Shown: piece by piece, positions 54,194-63,220 of the stretch | How the letters are laid out: each line of letters starts with the position of its first letter | How positions within the stretch are numbered: the stretch's first letter is position 1 | Origin: Nostoc sp. MG11 | GTDB lineage: Bacteria > Cyanobacteriota > Cyanobacteriia > Cyanobacteriales > Nostocaceae | NCBI RefSeq assembly: GCF_014904695.1 | Contig: NZ_JACXXN010000005.1 | Span: forward strand, 1 to 64,000 | Length of the DNA stretch: 64,000 nt | Direction: 5' to 3' | Notes under the pieces: generated by a model | Told to the model about the DNA's origin: nothing | Seen by the model: the letters and a program-made list of their open reading frames with translations, nothing else | The model's database searches: none | Translations under genes and position numbers: made by a program

Positions 54194-55651
54194 CTAACTC
54201 ATAACTCCTGACTTCTGCTGACTGCTAACTTCTAAAGGCAAGAAAATAGTCAACACTTCGCCATAGTGTGGACGCTGGCGTACAATGAGTTTTCCGCCGA
54301 TCGCCTGAAAAAGATGCTTAGTGGCAGCAATATTTAAACTAATCGTACCTGTTTCCGGTTGGAACATCAGCAGTTGACCAAGAGCTTTACGAATTGGCGG
54401 CGGTGCGGGTGTAGCAGGTTTACTTGTGTCTTTGCACTGGAGAGGCGATAGTTGTAACTTTAGTTGATCTCCGGCTGGGATAACCTGAACTTGAATATGG
54501 CTACCAGATGGTAAACTGCGGGTAAAATTCTCCATCAAACCAGTGAGTACCTGATCTAGCATGGTGGGATTGCTCACCACCGTCGGTAGTTGTTGAGGTA
54601 AAACAACATCCAAAGTCAAGTTTCGCCGATGTGCTGCTTGTTGCCAACGGGGGATGCTCTGCTGTAACACTTGATCCAAAGACATTGGTGTGAGTTGAGT
54701 TCTTGAAGATTTTGTTGAGGCAGAAGTTTCCAGTTCCGCGGCTTTAAACAGCAACTCCATCCGGTCAATTTGCTCAGTACACTCGTGATCAATTATCTCT
54801 AAGCGACTCAGCACATTTGCAGGTAAGTCCCGCCGTTTCAGCAGTAGGCGAGTCATGGTACGAATCGTTGTTAAAGGGGTGCGAACTTCGTGAGCAAAGG
54901 CTTGGAGCAATTCGACATCAGGACGAGGAGAGGAGTGAGAGGAGAGGGAGACAGGGGGAAGAGGAGAAGGGGGGACATTCCCGGTGTCGGCTTCTGGTTC
55001 TGGTAATTGTTGAAGTAGTAATTGACTAAACTGGATTACAGTACGGTAATCTGGTGCGACTGGGCAATACTTTTGTACTAGTGTATCTAAATCGACAAAA
55101 AATTCTGGATTAGTCAGCATGACCCGCGCTCCTAGTGATCGCCACGCCTGCTGTACTACTTCTGGCTCAAAGGAAAATGAAAACGTTTTTTTGCCGTTTC
55201 TGTGTTCTGCTAAAACTAGCACTAATCTAAATTTTTCTGTAAAAACTAAGCAAAACTGCTCAGACGCCAATGGATCGGCAGGTAATAAACCGAGTACCGA
55301 TTCTTGAGGAGCTATTTCATCTACAGTTGCGTTGGCGTAGCCTACCGCAGGCATTGCAACTGGCATTTGAAATGGCATTAGTGCCAAGGGGTTAAATGGT
55401 TTTGCTGTAAAAGTTACCGTCTGCAAGCTTTGAGTCAATTTTGGCTGACTAAACAGGGGTGCTGGTGCAGTTAAAACTAATCCTTGGGTGGCGTCAGGTG
55501 AAACAGTTGCTAAAGTATTTAATAGCAGATGTTCTGTCGCTGCTAGGCTAATGCGCCATTGTTGCTCTGCTTTAGCAGATGAACATTCAACCACGCTTGA
55601 TTGACTTTCGGCTAAAACTTCACTCAGACTCGGCAATATCCATTGGTACAC
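54194..55651 (-). CDS. Histidine kinase-like protein with degenerate ATPase
   Basis: A 485-residue protein. An N-terminal domain of about 230 residues without recognised motifs leads through a Pro/Ser-rich linker to a DHp block with a normal H-box FAHEVRTPLTTIRTMTRLLL. The HATPase domain is poor: the N-box is loosely present (TGLMENFTRSLPSG), but the DxGxG and GxGLGL glycine boxes are not clearly there (TGTISLNIA). It may be a phosphatase, a regulator without kinase activity or a distant kinase. The start is a GTG at 55651. Divergent from xseA. Confidence 0.78.
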   Translation of the reverse strand: MYQWILPSLSEVLAESQSSVVECSSAKAEQQWRISLAATEHLLLNTLATVSPDATQGLVLTAPAPLFSQPKLTQSLQTVTFTAKPFNPLALMPFQMPVAMPAVGYANATVDEIAPQESVLGLLPADPLASEQFCLVFTEKFRLVLVLAEHRNGKKTFSFSFEPEVVQQAWRSLGARVMLTNPEFFVDLDTLVQKYCPVAPDYRTVIQFSQLLLQQLPEPEADTGNVPPSPLPPVSLSSHSSPRPDVELLQAFAHEVRTPLTTIRTMTRLLLKRRDLPANVLSRLEIIDHECTEQIDRMELLFKAAELETSASTKSSRTQLTPMSLDQVLQQSIPRWQQAAHRRNLTLDVVLPQQLPTVVSNPTMLDQVLTGLMENFTRSLPSGSHIQVQVIPAGDQLKLQLSPLQCKDTSKPATPAPPPIRKALGQLLMFQPETGTISLNIAATKHLFQAIGGKLIVRQRPHYGEVLTIFLPLEVSSQQKSGVMS

Positions 55652-55917
55652 AGATTTTCACCCCTTGACTCAACAGCGGCTAACAGCATATAGGGTAGGC
55701 ATTTCACTACTACTTATGAGGTTATAGTCATTTGTGTACTCGTGACAGTCGTAGAACCGAACAATTCGGGCGCAATTTCCCCTGTTATTAATCATTAGTC
55801 CAAAGTTCATTGAAAGCGGCGCTAAAGCTCCTCTGTTTGTGAGCATGGGACATGGGGCATGTTTTTTGATTAAAAATGCTAAAATCGCTCCAGCACTAAT
55901 GCTTTCAGGCATCTTTG

Positions 55918-57150
55918 ATGACTTTCGACGTTCCCGAATCCCTTATTTTCGATACCGCGCTTTCAGTAGCCGGGTTAACTGACTATATCCGCCTGCTGTT
56001 AGAGCAAGATGAGCAGCTACGGCAAGTTTGGGTTACTGGCGAAGTTTCTAGTGCTAACCACCATCGCAGTGGGTTATTTTTTACGCTGCAAGATACTGAT
56101 GGAACAGCAGGAATTAAGTGTGTGGTGTGGAATAGCCAAGTAACAAAACTCGCGCAAATGCCGATTCCTGGTGAGCAGTTAATTATCTTGGGTAGTATCC
56201 GAGTATATCCACAAAGGGGAGAATATCAGTTATCAGTTTGGCAGGCTTTACCCGCTGGTGTTGGTTTGCAAGCGTTGCGTTATCAACAACTGAAAAATCG
56301 CTTGTTAGCTGAGGGGTTGTTTGACGCTCAAAGAAAGCGATCGCTCCCAACCCACCCCCAAACGATCGCCGTCGTCACTTCACCGACTGCTGCGGCTTGG
56401 GGTGATATTCAAAAAACCCTCAAGCAAAGGTATCCCGGTTTACACGTTTTATTTTCTCCCGCTACAGTACAAGGCGAGCAAGCACCAGAATCTATAGTGA
56501 AAGCAGTTGAGCGGGTAGAACGAGATGGACGCGCCGAGGTGCTAATTTTATCGCGGGGAGGTGGTGCAGTTGAAGAATTAGCTTGCTTTAATGATGAGCG
56601 GGTGGTGCGATCGGTTGCTAATTGTTCGATTCCGGTAATTACTGGTATTGGTCATCAACGGGATGAGTCTTTGGTAGATTTAGTTGCAGATGCGTGTGTG
56701 CATACACCAACTGCGGCGGCGGAGAAGGTTGTACCGGCACTCTCAGAGTTGTATGCTGAGCATCGGCAGCGAGTTGCGGCTTTGCATCACGCGATGCTTT
56801 TCTCTGAGGAAACTGCTCTTAATCAACTGCAAGTGTTACGCAACCGTTTGCGACGTTTGCGTTTAGATCGACAAGTGCAGCAAGAGGCGCAGCAGCTAGC
56901 TTGGAAGCGTCAGCAATTGGTGCAAACGACAATGGGGCGATCGCAGCAAGCAACACAACATTTAGAAATGTTGCGGCAAAAGTTGGCAAGTCTTGACCCG
57001 AAAGCAGTCTTACAGCGTGGTTATGCGGTGGTAAGACAGGAAGATGGGGCGATCGCTCGTTCTGCTGCTGAGTTGGCTGTGGGGCAAGATTTGTTGATTC
57101 AATTGGCACAAGGTGAGGTTAAAGTGAAAGTTACGGAAGTTAAGAATTAA
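55918..57150 (+). CDS. xseA: Exodeoxyribonuclease VII large subunit
   Basis: A 410-residue protein: an OB domain (WVTGEVSSANHHRSGLFFTLQDTDGTAGIKCVVW), then the exonuclease VII core with AVVTSPTAAAWGDI, ILSRGGGAVEEL and ITGIGHQRDESLVDLVAD, and a coiled-coil C-terminus. ExoVII degrades single-stranded DNA from both ends. The ATG at 55918 is chosen because an ATG one codon upstream is really TTG. xseB follows 69 bp later, separated by a hairpin repeat at 57161. Confidence 0.95.
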   Translation: MTFDVPESLIFDTALSVAGLTDYIRLLLEQDEQLRQVWVTGEVSSANHHRSGLFFTLQDTDGTAGIKCVVWNSQVTKLAQMPIPGEQLIILGSIRVYPQRGEYQLSVWQALPAGVGLQALRYQQLKNRLLAEGLFDAQRKRSLPTHPQTIAVVTSPTAAAWGDIQKTLKQRYPGLHVLFSPATVQGEQAPESIVKAVERVERDGRAEVLILSRGGGAVEELACFNDERVVRSVANCSIPVITGIGHQRDESLVDLVADACVHTPTAAAEKVVPALSELYAEHRQRVAALHHAMLFSEETALNQLQVLRNRLRRLRLDRQVQQEAQQLAWKRQQLVQTTMGRSQQATQHLEMLRQKLASLDPKAVLQRGYAVVRQEDGAIARSAAELAVGQDLLIQLAQGEVKVKVTEVKN

Positions 57151-57160
57151 TTCGCCGCCA

Positions 57161-57193
57161 TCGCGCAGCGTCTGTCTGCGACACGCTGCGCGA
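57161..57193. repeat. Hairpin repeat between xseA and xseB
   Basis: TCGCGCAGCGT and ACGCTGCGCGA are perfect 11-nt arms around an 11-nt loop. It interrupts an expected operon and resembles the CGCAGCGT-type dispersed repeats of this window. It has no T-run, so read-through is likely. Confidence 0.75.
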
Positions 57194-57219
57194 ACGTAAA
57201 GAAGGATGCCAAGGGTTGA

Positions 57220-57453
57220 ATGGTTAAACGTAAGAGTGCTGCAAGTTCTGATTCAATGGAGGGTTGGAATTATGAAGCTAAGGTGGTAGAAATAGAAGCA
57301 ATCATTGCTCGCATTGAAGCGGGTGAGTTGGAACTTGCAGAGGTGTTTGACCAATTTGCGAACGCTGTTGAGTATTTACGTCAATGTGAAACCTTTTTGC
57401 AGCAGCGACAGCAGCAGGTAAATTTGTTGATGGAAACGTTGAGCGATGAGTAG
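57220..57453 (+). CDS. xseB: Exodeoxyribonuclease VII small subunit
   Basis: A 77-residue helical protein. After a 15-residue basic start comes [59 protein letters not shown], the family's amphipathic helix pattern. Several small subunits bind each large subunit in exonuclease VII. It follows xseA by 69 bp across a hairpin repeat. The usual length is 60-80 residues. Confidence 0.9.
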   Translation: MVKRKSAASSDSMEGWNYEAKVVEIEAIIARIEAGELELAEVFDQFANAVEYLRQCETFLQQRQQQVNLLMETLSDE

Positions 57454-57505
57454 AGATATTCTAGTTACTTTTCAACCAGCGATTATTCTATTTGCTAAAA
57501 CTCAA

Positions 57506-58240
57506 TTAAGCTGCTAAAACTTGGATTTCTTCAAGTTGATTAATTACTACGTCTGCACCTTGGACATTCTCTGACTTACCTACCCAAGTGATACCAATAC
57601 AACCTGCGGCTTTGGCGTTACGCGTCATTTGCATGTCCCCAACAGAATCTCCTACCATCAATGTAGCGCCCGGTTCAACCCCTAAAGCTTGACAAGCTTG
57701 CAAAAATAGTCTGGGGTCTGGTTTACTCGGCCCCTCATCTACTCCCATCTCCAGCTGGATGTAATCACTTAATTGGTGATCTGCAACAAACTTACGCACT
57801 TCCTGAGTTGTCGCCGCTGAGAGGATGCCAAGTTTGAGTCCTCTTTCCCGGAGATATTTCAACACCTCCAAGCTACCTACAAACAGAGGTGAAGGAGTTC
57901 TTCCAATGTATTTTTCAGCTTCATCCAAAGCTTGACGAGCTATTTTTAATGACTCAAACCATCCCCTACCAGTTTCAGCAATATATGCCGCAGCAGCAAC
58001 TTCAGTTTCACGACGACTCGCCACCGAGATTAAACCCGCTGGATCTAAATTATTAGCATTGATGCCGAATGCCATTAATAGGGGTTCGCCAATTCCAGGA
58101 ATTTGAGCATCTATTAACCGTGCTGCTTTTTGTGCGAGCGATCGCAAATACGTTTCTGAATCTTCTAGAGTACCGTTTTTATCAAACAAAATTGCCTGGA
58201 TATTTGAAAACGTGATCTTTCCACATTTAATAGTTACCAA
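57506..58240 (-). CDS. HAD-superfamily protein, atypical motif I
   Basis: A 244-residue HAD protein of the phosphoglycolate-phosphatase-like class. Motif I is ILFDKNGTLEDSE, motif II LGILSAAT, motif III KPDP (SKPDPRLFLQAC), and motif IV LMVGDSVGDMQMTRNA. The second Asp of DxDGT is Asn here, which should hamper the acid-base step. It could act on a different substrate or be a weak phosphatase. It is convergent with xseB; the rpsA terminator lies just beyond its start. Confidence 0.85.
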   Translation of the reverse strand: MVTIKCGKITFSNIQAILFDKNGTLEDSETYLRSLAQKAARLIDAQIPGIGEPLLMAFGINANNLDPAGLISVASRRETEVAAAAYIAETGRGWFESLKIARQALDEAEKYIGRTPSPLFVGSLEVLKYLRERGLKLGILSAATTQEVRKFVADHQLSDYIQLEMGVDEGPSKPDPRLFLQACQALGVEPGATLMVGDSVGDMQMTRNAKAAGCIGITWVGKSENVQGADVVINQLEEIQVLAA

Positions 58241-58304
58241 AAGATTCTACCCCGCTGATTAATTTATAAGGTTTTATTCCTAATTTTTAACAATTTTATA
58301 TCAT

Positions 58305-58329
58305 AAAAAAAGAGGGTAAATCCCTCTTT
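58305..58329 (-). terminator. Intrinsic terminator of rpsA
   Basis: On the minus strand AAAGAGGG and CCCTCTTT form an 8-bp stem with a 5-nt loop, followed by a run of T (complement of 58303-58310). It lies about 50 bp after the rpsA stop codon and 60 bp before the HAD gene. Confidence 0.85.
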
Positions 58330-58379
58330 CTACTATGTTTTGATACTTTTAATTACAGACAAGTAAAACTATAAATGTA

Positions 58380-59585
58380 TTACTCTTCAATAGCTACTGG
58401 AATTTCTTCTTCAGTTTCGGTTGCAGTTGGAATTTTTTCAATAGCTACTGGAATTTCTTCTTCAGTTTCGGTTGCAGTTGGAATTTCTTCAATAGCTACT
58501 GCTGAAATATTTTCTTCAGTTTCGGTTGCAGTTGGAATTTCTTCAATAGCTACTGCTGAAATATTTTCTTCAGTTTCGGTTGCAGTTGGAACTTCTTCTT
58601 CAACTTCTTCCATTGCAGATGGAATATCTTCTTCAGCGATAGCGTCAGCTTCCGCAGGTGCAGCAGGTGTAGCTGTAGTACCTTGCTGTTTAGCTAGCAG
58701 CTGTTCCCGATACTTAGCAGCCATTTCTTCGGCTTTATCATAAACCAAATCGCGGTTCTTAATCATGTCACCGGGTTCTGGTTCTAACTGCTTGGTAGAA
58801 AGGGAAATTCGACCTCTCTCTGCATCTAAGTCAATGATCATCACTTTTACTTCATCATTGACATTGAATACGCTGTGAGGTGTATCAATATGTTCGTGAG
58901 AAATTTCAGAGATGTGCAGTAGACCACTGACACCGCCAATATCAATAAACGCACCGTATGGTTTGATGCCACGAACCGTACCAATTACTACTTCGCCGAC
59001 TTCCAAGCGGTTCATCTTGCGCTCAACTAACGCCCGACGATGAGATAGAACTAGGCGGTTACGTTCTTCGTCTACTTCTAGGAATTTTAATGGTAGTTCT
59101 TCACCTACCAATTCTTCTTTAGGTTTGCGAGTGCTGATGTGAGAACCGGGGATAAAGCCACGTAAACCCTCAATTCTTACCAATGCTCCCCCACGATTGG
59201 TAGCAAACACGCCAGAACGGACAGTCGCATCTTCTGCTTGTAACTGCCTTACGCGCTCCCAAGCCCGCATGTATTCAATACGGCGAATGGAAAGGGTTAA
59301 TTGACCATCTTCGTTTTCATCGGTGAGAATGAAAAATTCTCGCGTTTCGTTCGACTGTAAAACTTCTTCCGGGCTGTCTACCCGGTTAATAGACATTTCC
59401 TGTATAGGTATATATGCTGCTGTTTTAGCACCAATGTCAATCAGAGCGCCGCGCGGCTCTATACTGAAAACTGTTCCTGGCACTATATCACCAGGGCTAA
59501 AATGATAGTCGTATTTGTCAAGTAGAGCAGCGAAATCTTCGTGAGTAAATCCAATTTCTGTAGCGGTTAAATTCTGATTGACCAT
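58380..59585 (-). CDS. rpsA: 30S ribosomal protein S1 with acidic repeated tail
   Basis: A 401-residue S1. Three S1 (OB) domains occupy about 30-270 (GDIVPGTVFSIEPRGALIDIGAKTAAYIP, GGALVRIEGLRGFIPGSHIS, GEVVIGTVRGIKPYGAFIDIGGVSGLLHISEIS), the short number typical of cyanobacterial S1. After residue 320 an acidic, low-complexity tail of about four 17-18 residue repeats (EEIPTATETEE) follows. S1 unwinds mRNA at the 30S entry site. The tail is unlikely to bind RNA, and its function is unknown. A terminator is at 58305. Confidence 0.95.
   Translation of the reverse strand: MVNQNLTATEIGFTHEDFAALLDKYDYHFSPGDIVPGTVFSIEPRGALIDIGAKTAAYIPIQEMSINRVDSPEEVLQSNETREFFILTDENEDGQLTLSIRRIEYMRAWERVRQLQAEDATVRSGVFATNRGGALVRIEGLRGFIPGSHISTRKPKEELVGEELPLKFLEVDEERNRLVLSHRRALVERKMNRLEVGEVVIGTVRGIKPYGAFIDIGGVSGLLHISEISHEHIDTPHSVFNVNDEVKVMIIDLDAERGRISLSTKQLEPEPGDMIKNRDLVYDKAEEMAAKYREQLLAKQQGTTATPAAPAEADAIAEEDIPSAMEEVEEEVPTATETEENISAVAIEEIPTATETEENISAVAIEEIPTATETEEEIPVAIEKIPTATETEEEIPVAIEE
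58386..58595 (-). repeat. Tandem DNA repeats coding for the rpsA tail
   Basis: Successive units start at 58386, 58437, 58488 and 58542, so the period is 51, 51 and 54 bp. They share TTCAATAGCTAC and CTTCAGTTTCGGTTGCAGTT blocks. Repeat number may vary between strains because the unit length is always a multiple of three. Confidence 0.9.
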
Positions 59586-59817
59586 GCTGATTTGTTCCCG
59601 GTTCTAGTCTCCGTAAAGGTTGTGTAACAAGCGCTATGTATATGCAAGCGTCTTTATGGTAGTCTACACTCACATCTTTTTCCATCCTAGCGCACAAAGG
59701 CTAGTATTAACACATAATAACTCCCAGATGGAAAATTATATCACATATCAAATGATTGCTCGTTGGTTAGTAGTTAGTAGTTACAACTAAACAAACGACC
59801 AAAAATGACATAAATAA

Positions 59818-59857
59818 AAATATCCGCTGCTACAACAATTAATAGCAGCGGATATTT
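59818..59857 (-). terminator. Terminator of the psbB-psbT operon
   Basis: AAATATCCGCTGCTA and TAGCAGCGGATATTT are perfect 15-nt arms with a 10-nt loop, 32 bp past the psbT stop. On the minus strand it is followed by TTTATTTATG, a partial T-run. Confidence 0.8.
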
Positions 59858-59889
59858 ATAGATTCGCTTAAAAATTTGGCAATAGAGAA

Positions 59890-59994
59890 TTATTTATCTT
59901 TCTTTTCAAAGCGGGGGGGTTCGCGAAATGCGATCGCAAAAAAGAGAACTCCTATTGCCAAGGTCAAAATCAAAATGTATGCAACGCTTTCCAT
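59890..59994 (-). CDS. psbT: Photosystem II protein T
   Basis: A 34-residue gene, short enough to be missed easily. [21 protein letters not shown] continues to [12 protein letters not shown], the typical single-helix PsbT with its basic tail. PsbT lies at the photosystem II dimer interface near QA and helps recovery after photodamage. It follows psbB by about 130 bp, with a heptamer repeat in the gap, and precedes a terminator. Confidence 0.96.
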   Translation of the reverse strand: MESVAYILILTLAIGVLFFAIAFREPPRFEKKDK

Positions 59995-60050
59995 ATTACA
60001 AGTTCCTACCTATCCAGCCAGTAATGATATTGTACCAAGCTAGGGGATTA

Positions 60051-60078
60051 GGTATTGGGTATTGGGTACTGGGTATTG
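60051..60078. repeat. Heptamer tandem repeat between psbB and psbT
   Basis: GGTATTG occurs twice, then GGTACTG, then GGTATTG: four units of an STRR-type repeat inside a photosystem II operon spacer. Confidence 0.85.
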
Positions 60079-60122
60079 GTAAAGAGCTTTTTCCCCAATC
60101 CCCAGTCCTCAGTCCCCAATAA

Positions 60123-61652
60123 TTAGAGAGCTTCCTTCCGGCGGGTTGACTTATCACCCACTTTCTGGAACAGACCCCACTCTACTTGTTCTTCTAGATC
60201 CGCATCAACACCAGCAAACACGTCTCGGTAGATTGTCCGAGCGCCATGCCAGAGATGACCAAAGAAGAATAACAGAGCGAATACGGCATGTCCGAAGGTA
60301 AACCAACCTCTAGGACTGGTGCGGAATACACCGTCAGAGTTCAAAGTTTCCCGGTCAAATTCAAAGATTTCACCGCCTTGAGCCTTACGAGCATATTTCT
60401 TCACATCAGCCGGCTCTGTAAAGGTTTGACCATTCAGATTACCGCCATAAAAGCTAACGGTAACACCAGATTGCTCAAAGCTGTACTTAGATTCTGCCCG
60501 ACGGAAAGGAATATCAGCGCGGACAACTCCATCCGCATCAGTCAAGATTACTGGGAAAGTTTCAAAGAAGTTGGGGAGACGACGCACGGTCAATTCCCGT
60601 CCTTCCGAATCTTTGAACACTGCGTGTCCTTGCCAAGACTGGGCAATACCATCACCCTTGTCCATAGCACCTGTACGGAATAGACCACCTTTGGCAGGGC
60701 TATTGCCGACATAATCAAAGAAAGCTAGTTTTTCAGGAATCTGCGACCAAGCTTGAGAAAGAGTTGCACCTTGGGCAACACTAGTTTGGACGCGGCGCTC
60801 TATTTCCTGACGGAAGTAGCTTTGATCCCATTGGTAGCGGGTAGGGCCAAATAGTTCAATGGGGGTGGTAGCGTTGCCGTACCACATAGTACCCGCTACG
60901 ACAAAAGCGGCAAAGAATACTGCGGCAATACTGCTAGAAAGTACAGTTTCAATGTTCCCCATCCGCAGGGCTTTGTAGAGCCGTTCGGGGGGTCGTACTG
61001 TGAGGTGGAATAAGCCTGCAATAATACCAACAACGCCAGCAGCAATGTGGTGAGCCACAACGCCACCAGGGTTATATGGGTTAAACCCATCTGGGCCCCA
61101 TTCTGGTGCTACTGCCTGGATGCTGCCAGTGACTCCATAGGGGTCAGAAACCCACATTCCCGGGCCAAATAGTCCGGTAAGGTGAAAAGCACCAAAACCA
61201 AAACAAAGTAGACCAGATAAGAACAAGTGAATGCCAAACATCTTTGGCAAATCTAGGGCGGGTTCACCAGTCCGAGGATCTCTAAAGAGTTCCAAATCCC
61301 AGTAAACCCAGTGCCAGACGGCAGCTAGGAATAATAGACCTGAAAGAACAATGTGAGCTGCGGCGACGCCTTCAAATGACCAGAAACCTGGGTCGGTTGC
61401 TGGGCCACCAGTAACGTTCCAACCACCCCATGATTGGGTAACGCCTAAACGTGCCATGAAGGGCAGCACGAACATTCCTTGTCGCCACATTGGATTGAGA
61501 ACAGCATCGCTGGGGTCAAAAACGGCCAGTTCGTACAGTGCCATTGAACCAGCCCAGCCTGCCACCAACGCTGTGTGCATCAAGTGTACAGAAATCAGTC
61601 GCCCCGGATCGTTCAGAACTACTGTATGTACTCGGTACCAGGGTAGTCCCAT
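60123..61652 (-). CDS. psbB: Photosystem II CP47 chlorophyll protein
   Basis: A 509-residue core antenna, exactly the family length. [21 protein letters not shown] opens it, six transmembrane helices with many His ligands follow (for example [39 protein letters not shown]), there is a large lumenal loop between helices 5 and 6, and [47 protein letters not shown] near the end. CP47 passes excitation energy to the reaction centre. psbT follows on the same strand. Confidence 0.98.
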   Translation of the reverse strand: MGLPWYRVHTVVLNDPGRLISVHLMHTALVAGWAGSMALYELAVFDPSDAVLNPMWRQGMFVLPFMARLGVTQSWGGWNVTGGPATDPGFWSFEGVAAAHIVLSGLLFLAAVWHWVYWDLELFRDPRTGEPALDLPKMFGIHLFLSGLLCFGFGAFHLTGLFGPGMWVSDPYGVTGSIQAVAPEWGPDGFNPYNPGGVVAHHIAAGVVGIIAGLFHLTVRPPERLYKALRMGNIETVLSSSIAAVFFAAFVVAGTMWYGNATTPIELFGPTRYQWDQSYFRQEIERRVQTSVAQGATLSQAWSQIPEKLAFFDYVGNSPAKGGLFRTGAMDKGDGIAQSWQGHAVFKDSEGRELTVRRLPNFFETFPVILTDADGVVRADIPFRRAESKYSFEQSGVTVSFYGGNLNGQTFTEPADVKKYARKAQGGEIFEFDRETLNSDGVFRTSPRGWFTFGHAVFALLFFFGHLWHGARTIYRDVFAGVDADLEEQVEWGLFQKVGDKSTRRKEAL

Positions 61653-62215
61653 CGACTACGCTCCTCCTCGATGAGTTAGTTTACAAAGCAATTTTCTTAC
61701 TGAGGCTATAAGTAACGAAAGCCGTCACTCATAAAACTCTCTCTTGTTTTTTGTTATTGCCACCAGAGTCTTACCACAACTTAGTCTTAATAAGTTAGAC
61801 AGTGTGGGTAGTTTGGCAACGCTTTACTCGCTTCGGGAGTTATACCCCGTAGGGTAGCCATCGCCAAGCAAAAATGAGAATGTTTTAAAAAGTGTAACTA
61901 TTGATGGAACTGTTTGCAAGCGTGTAAATTGATGCGATCGCGTAGCATGTTCCTGATATTTCGCTACCCGTCCCAGTTCAAGATCTAATTTGCGTATGTT
62001 TACGGGGATGATTAAAGGGAGGCAGAGGGGCAGAGGAGCAAGGGGGAAAAGGTGAGGCCAGTGCTGCGGGAGGGTTAGCCAGACCCAGGCAATTGGCGTT
62101 AGCGTTCGCATCTCGGAGAGAGGAACGAGCGTCCGTAGGAGCGTCACCCGAAGGATTAAAGGTTAAGGGGATGGTTTTTTCCTTTACCCTTTCCCTTTCC
62201 TCAATGCCCCATCTC
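61653..62215. other. psbB upstream region, repeat-bearing
   Basis: About 560 bp. The psbB promoter should lie near 61660-61800, but I could not pick a convincing pair of boxes. From 62010 onward the DNA is repeat-like: GCAGAGGGGCAGAGGAGC (62023 on) and GAGAGAGGAACGAGCGTCC near 62115. A long minus-strand reading frame here (61824-62147) looks non-coding. Confidence 0.5.
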
Positions 62216-62542
62216 TCACTGAACCACTGATTGAATATTTTGCAAATGACACTTCGTCTCAGCCGTACCTAGGCGTTCAATTACCTGTTCGGCACTCATT
62301 AGACGCTTAAGTACTACTTGACCAATGGTCTTACTGGCGATTACTGGTGTTGTTGGCTTCACTTCAACGGTTAAAATAGCCTCTTCGACTCGATAAAGCC
62401 ATAACAATTCGTTTTGTTCTACTAAGCAAATATTCATTCGCTGAATATCTGGTTGGCGTCGCCATGCAGTGATTTGCCAGAGTCCATCAGACGCCCATAC
62501 TCTGGCAACTGTCCATCCCTCAGATAGAAAGAAATACTTCAC
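62216..62542 (-). CDS. Conserved hypothetical protein
   Basis: A 108-residue soluble protein, MKYFFLSEGWTVARVWASDG then WRRQPDIQRMNICLVEQNELLWLYRVEEAILTVEVKP, ending in VLKRLMSAEQVIERLGTAE. The sequence has normal codon and residue use, so it is likely real. It is probably restricted to cyanobacteria; I recognise no domain. It lies 560 bp upstream of psbB in the same direction but behind repeats, so co-transcription is doubtful. Confidence 0.65.
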   Translation of the reverse strand: MKYFFLSEGWTVARVWASDGLWQITAWRRQPDIQRMNICLVEQNELLWLYRVEEAILTVEVKPTTPVIASKTIGQVVLKRLMSAEQVIERLGTAETKCHLQNIQSVVQ

Positions 62543-63220
62543 GGTCTTAATCCCACTATGTTAGACTTTCAATCTGTTGTTCACAATATATATCGCGATC
62601 GCTTCAATCACTGATGTATAAACACGATATTTGTAAGTAAAGTCATGCAGCCGACGCTCTCTATGAGAAACTGTCTTGTGGATGACACTGCGTTGATTTG
62701 AAGAAATCTGAGTACCGGAGGCTGGCGCTCAGAAACTCGGATTAAAAAAGTTTAGGCAAGTGTCCGTGGCGTCTACGCCCAAGCAAGCTGCAACAGGCAA
62801 AATTTTAATGTAAATTACTTGGGTTACGGTCAAAGCTTAACAAAGCTATTCCCCAGTAATTATGAATTTACGATAAATTTAATTAATATTTGAGATTTTA
62901 ATAAATAAAAATGTTTACGTGCTCAATAAATATAAAACTCTATATTTTTGTCAATGTTTTTTTGTAACAAAATAGTACTATCTCCTAATGGGAATAAGCT
63001 TGACTAGGAATTTTAATATCCACGAAAAATCTTTGATTTAGACATCTAAACTCTATAAATAAAATAGTGTAGAAAAATTTCTCTCTACCAAGGGCAAGTT
63101 ATATTTATTTCTACGTATCTGCTTACCCCCAGGTATTACTGAAATTAATTGTAAAAATTTAACATGATGGACAAAAACATAATATAATTGCTGACCGCTA
63201 ATTTCAAAAATCTTGATGAT
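62543..63220. other. Gene-free spacer upstream of lipoprotein gene
   Basis: About 680 bp. The left part contains CGTGGCGTCTACGCCCAAGC-type repeat sequence (62770-62790); from 62860 to 63110 the DNA is very AT-rich. The lipoprotein gene promoter should be in the right part. No RNA gene, hairpin with T-run or convincing ORF found; the minus-strand frames here are not protein-like. Confidence 0.5.

Noticed and set aside
55670-55912. An 80-codon minus-strand reading frame between the histidine kinase and xseA
   Set aside because: Its residues show no protein-like pattern and it covers the divergent promoter region.
58375-58743. Plus-strand frame of Ser/Val/Ala repeats
   Set aside because: It is the reverse complement of the acidic repeat tail of rpsA, which is the real gene.
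61824-62147. A 107-codon minus-strand frame upstream of psbB
   Set aside because: It runs through repeat-like low-complexity DNA (PLPLCLPLIIP) and has no homology I recognise.
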